From NCBI GenBank assembly GCA_009839535.1, contig VXPN01000555.1:1-6673 (forward strand): a stretch of 6,673 bases of DNA. The letters run 5' to 3'. Shown here piece by piece: positions 4,295 through 6,673 of this stretch (positions are counted from its first letter, which is position 1; the number at the start of each line of letters is the position of its first letter). Position numbers and translations under genes: made by a program. The stretch comes from Boseongicola sp. SB0662_bin_57 (GTDB lineage: Bacteria > Pseudomonadota > Alphaproteobacteria > Rhodobacterales > Rhodobacteraceae). The notes beneath the pieces were generated by a model. The model was not told the origin of the DNA, did not search any database, and saw only the letters and a list, made by a program, of their open reading frames with translations.

Positions 4295-6237
4295 TCGCGA
4301 CGTTTCGACAGGTAGTCGTCGGTGGTGCGGACCCGCGGCCGCTCGCCCATGGCCATTGGGCTGTCCTCGCTCAGGAACTGGGACTTCACCCGGCAGTCGT
4401 CGCACATCTGGATCATGCGCAGCGCACCCTCTCCCTGGTACATCGAGTGCGAGGACAGTCTCTCGGTAATGCGTTCAACGGTCGATCTTGAACCGAACAG
4501 GCTGCCGCATTCGATGCAGGCGAACGGCTCTTCCTCGTTCAAGACCACCTGGGACAATGCCTCGTCGCCAAGATTCAGCCGCGGCACCAGCGTGATGGCA
4601 TCTTCGGGACAGATGCTGGCGCAAAGCCCGCATTGCAGGCAGGCATCTTCCTGAAACCGCAACTGAGGCAGATCGGGATTGTCGCCAAGTGCGCCGGAAG
4701 GACAAAGCGACACGCAGGAGAGACAAAGCGTGCACGCATCCGTATTGACCGAAATCGCGCCATAAGGGGCATCATCTGGCAACGGAAGCGGCTCGGCAGC
4801 GTCCGGGCGCAACGCCTTCGCCGCCTGCCGGGCGATCTGCCGCCGCGTCCCCATGGGCCGGATCGGCTTGGCCAGTGCGGACGGCACTTCGGAATCGAAC
4901 AGCGAATCCGAAAGCGCGTCGGCGTCAGAGGTGTCGATCAAGGACACCCTTGGGCCGGCGACCGCCTCGGTCAAGGCGATCTCATGGCCCAATACCGATC
5001 GGTCGGCCCCAGGTCCGGGCACGACAGCCACATCGGCAAAACCGGCCGCCAGCGCGGCGAGGGCCTCCGCATGCCCGAAAGCGCCGACCGCCGGCATTTC
5101 CATCGGCACGACGTCGGCCGGAAGGCCCCGGCCATGCCGGGCGGAAAGCCGGATCAGTTCGGAACCATGCCCGTCCACGACCAACAGCCTTGGATCGGTT
5201 CCGCCGGCGCCAAGAAAGGCCCTTGCCAGCGTCTGGATCCGAAGGAACGAATGCTCGACGGGCGGCGCATCGTAAGAAATCGCGCCGGACGGGCAAAGCG
5301 AGGAGCATGCGCCGCACCCTGCACAAACCATCGGGTCAACGGTGACGTATTCGCCCTCGGGAGCGATTGCGCCAGTCGGACAGACGTCAAGGCAACGCGA
5401 ACATCCCACCTGGCCGGCCCGCGAATGGGCGCAGAGGATCGGCTCGACACGGGCATAGAGCGGCTTTTCGAATGTGCCGATCAGCTTGGCGGCATCGAAC
5501 ACCGCATCCATGGACGCCGTGACGCTGCCCGGGTCGGCGCGCAGGTAGCCTTCCCGCTTTTCATGGGCGGAAAAGAGCGGAGCCTGCCCACTGAGATCGA
5601 GGATCATGTCACACTCGGAGTGTGCGCCGTCGCGTGGTTCGGTCCATCGCCAGTTGCCGCGCCCGCCTGGCTGAATCCGGCAGAACCCGTCGAACGACAC
5701 CTTGAACCCGCCCAAGGCCCCGGACGCTTTCCTGATCCGCCCCCTGATCACGTCGAACTCCCGCTCCGGAGGGGGGTCGCTGCCATCCAGTTGCAGGACC
5801 GTGACGCCGTGCGTGTCCGCAAGACGCCGGGCGGCGTCAAACGCGACATCACCGCTCCCGATGATCAGGCAAACGCCCTCGGACACCACGTCGATTGTCT
5901 TCGTCAGCGCCGCAGGCATCGTGGCCGCCGCGACGAGCGCGGCCATCTTGGGACCGGTGTCATTGTCGTCATCCGTCCAGCCGGCCCGGTCCCGAAGGTC
6001 GACGAATGAAGGCGCCTCGGCCTCCAGTTCCGCGGCGAGCTCCTCGAAGAACCGCATTTCCTGCCCGCAGCAGATCGTGCAGCCGCCCTCTTCAATTGCC
6101 CGCGCCGCGATTTCTGCCTGCTCGGTGCAAAGCGCGGTATGGACCGGGGAACACTCAATCCCGGTCGCCGCCTCGATCACGGCAGGCTGCAATCGTTGCG
6201 ATTTCGCGCAGTCGCAAAGGACCAGCTTGTTGGCCAA
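4288..6237 (-). CDS. Multi-cluster 4Fe-4S polyferredoxin with a nucleotide-binding-like middle region
   Basis: This is a cytoplasmic Fe-S protein of 649 residues from the TTG start. The N-terminus has clustered cysteines: CDC at 8-10, C29, C37 and C53-x2-C56-C57. Residues 122-150 include GSGDVAFDAARRLA, a Rossmann-like glycine motif. Ferredoxin motifs follow: C279-x2-C282-x3-C286-P with a possible fourth ligand at C269; C305-x2-C308-x2-C311-x3-C315-P; C502-x2-C505-x2-C508-x3-C512-P; and C533-x2-C536-x2-C539-x3-C543-P. The C-terminus has two CxxC pairs (C574/C577, C612/C615), likely one metal site. Residues 349-410 look like an α/β domain. The TTG start is preferred because MANKLVLCDC fits the family and GAGGAAAGGGAAG lies just upstream. 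An ATG at 6300 with AGGA is the alternative and adds 21 basic residues. The likely role is electron transfer or Fe-S supply for formate dehydrogenase. It overlaps the cytochrome gene tail to tail. Confidence 0.88.
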   Translation of the reverse strand: MANKLVLCDCAKSQRLQPAVIEAATGIECSPVHTALCTEQAEIAARAIEEGGCTICCGQEMRFFEELAAELEAEAPSFVDLRDRAGWTDDDNDTGPKMAALVAAATMPAALTKTIDVVSEGVCLIIGSGDVAFDAARRLADTHGVTVLQLDGSDPPPEREFDVIRGRIRKASGALGGFKVSFDGFCRIQPGGRGNWRWTEPRDGAHSECDMILDLSGQAPLFSAHEKREGYLRADPGSVTASMDAVFDAAKLIGTFEKPLYARVEPILCAHSRAGQVGCSRCLDVCPTGAIAPEGEYVTVDPMVCAGCGACSSLCPSGAISYDAPPVEHSFLRIQTLARAFLGAGGTDPRLLVVDGHGSELIRLSARHGRGLPADVVPMEMPAVGAFGHAEALAALAAGFADVAVVPGPGADRSVLGHEIALTEAVAGPRVSLIDTSDADALSDSLFDSEVPSALAKPIRPMGTRRQIARQAAKALRPDAAEPLPLPDDAPYGAISVNTDACTLCLSCVSLCPSGALGDNPDLPQLRFQEDACLQCGLCASICPEDAITLVPRLNLGDEALSQVVLNEEEPFACIECGSLFGSRSTVERITERLSSHSMYQGEGALRMIQMCDDCRVKSQFLSEDSPMAMGERPRVRTTDDYLSKRRDH

Positions 6238-6366
6238 GGTCTTCCCTTTCCTCGACAGTCGGCCAGTGGCGGACTCACGTCTTGCCGACAGACTAGACAT
6301 GTTTGGTCCTGAACGTAAACTGCGGTCGGCAGGCCACTTGACCGATCGACAGGCACGCGAGGAGAA
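6238..6366. promoter_or_regulatory. Divergent intergenic region between the polyferredoxin and DUF3305 genes
   Basis: These 129 bp must hold the 5' signals for both genes unless the longer ferredoxin start at 6300 is used. TGCCGAC at 6283-6289 and GTCGGCA at 6325-6331 form a 7-bp inverted repeat spaced by 35 bp and centred near 6307. A further GTCGGC lies at 6258-6263. The palindrome ACATGT sits near the centre. No strong sigma-70 promoter was seen in either direction. A shared regulator site is possible but unproven. Confidence 0.35.
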
Positions 6367-6673
6367 ATGTACATCAATCCGGCGAAATACGAGATCTTGC
6401 CGCTCGGGGTAGTGCTGCGCCGGGCGCCGGGAGTGACCCGCTGGAAGAAATGGTCCTGGAAGGCCGTCGCGGTCCTGCCTGGCGCCGGAACGGCCAACTG
6501 GCGCGAAATGCGGCGGCAAGGCGACTGGGTCGAATATCACGCGGCCACCGTTTCGCTGGACCTTCACGGCGCGGAGACCGAAGCCTACAGGAACGCGCTC
6601 TCGGACAGCCGGCCAAGCGTCTTTGTCGTCTTGCGCCCGGAGGAAGGTTCCGATGGTGATCGGCCAACCGTCC
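6367..6673 (+). CDS. DUF3305 domain-containing protein (3' end beyond the window)
   Basis: The first 102 codons are present and the frame stays open to the window edge. The protein starts MYINPAKYEILPLGVVLRR and has the features I recall for DUF3305: GVVLRRAPGVTRWKKWSWKA near residues 14-33, then AVLPG, WREMRRQGDWVEYHAATVSL near 46-65, LHGAETEAYRNALSDSRPSV near 66-85, and VVLRPEE. No signal peptide is seen, so it is probably cytoplasmic. The ATG is preceded by AGGAG with a short 2-base spacer. The family is usually found with DUF3306 beside formate dehydrogenase genes, so DUF3306 is expected just past the window. The molecular function is unknown. It is transcribed divergently from the polyferredoxin. 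Confidence 0.88.
   Translation, partial: MYINPAKYEILPLGVVLRRAPGVTRWKKWSWKAVAVLPGAGTANWREMRRQGDWVEYHAATVSLDLHGAETEAYRNALSDSRPSVFVVLRPEEGSDGDRPTV

Noticed and set aside
3338..4405. 355-codon minus-strand open frame opposite the cytochrome fusion
   Set aside because: The opposite strand encodes a signal peptide, a binding-protein-like domain and a CGRCH cytochrome domain. This frame shows no coherent domain.
4633..6009. 458-codon plus-strand open frame opposite the polyferredoxin
   Set aside because: It lies fully antisense to a clear multi-cluster ferredoxin gene and its translation is arginine-rich with no domain. It is a shadow frame of GC-rich coding DNA.

Overview
The window is GC-rich DNA with strong third-position GC in its genes. 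It looks like an alphaproteobacterium, most likely Rhodobacterales (Roseobacter-type). This is judged from protein families remembered by eye; no search was run. The clearly supported genes belong to families I associate with the accessory neighbourhood of a membrane-linked, periplasmic molybdenum or tungsten formate dehydrogenase. These are an Mrp/NBP35 ATPase, a biotin/lipoate-ligase-like protein, DUF6505, DUF6494, a large polyferredoxin and DUF3305. No formate dehydrogenase subunit lies inside the window, so that pathway is inferred.

Layout: bases 1-649 hold no convincing intact gene. They contain two small hairpins, a 28-bp imperfect inverted repeat (106-133 against 251-278), and minus-strand stretches that look coding but sit in changing frames, possibly a decayed last gene of the operon. 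Bases 650-3086 are a compact minus-strand operon read from right to left: DUF6494 (63 aa), Mrp ATPase (354 aa, TTG start), ligase-like protein (234 aa), DUF6505 (159 aa). Two of its junctions are 4-nt ATGA stop/start overlaps and the third is a 3-nt gap. Bases 3087-3541 are a divergent control region with candidate promoters and stem-loops on both sides. From 3542 to 4294 (plus) lies an exported fusion of a shortened tungstate-binding-like domain and a mono-haem cytochrome c. It converges on, and overlaps by 7 nt, a minus-strand 649-residue polyferredoxin (4288-6237). A 129-bp divergent region separates the polyferredoxin from a plus-strand DUF3305 gene (6367 to the window end, cut off).

How they may work together (inference): Mrp would carry or insert Fe-S clusters. 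The polyferredoxin, with four ferredoxin-like cluster motifs plus extra cysteines, could be an electron conduit or Fe-S platform in the cytoplasm. The cytochrome fusion acts in the periplasm, where it could accept electrons or sense oxyanion or cofactor status. The ligase-like protein lacks the usual catalytic motifs and may be a scaffold. The least described parts are the shortened binding-protein/cytochrome fusion, the ligase-like protein without catalytic signature, and the polyferredoxin with a nucleotide-binding-like middle region.
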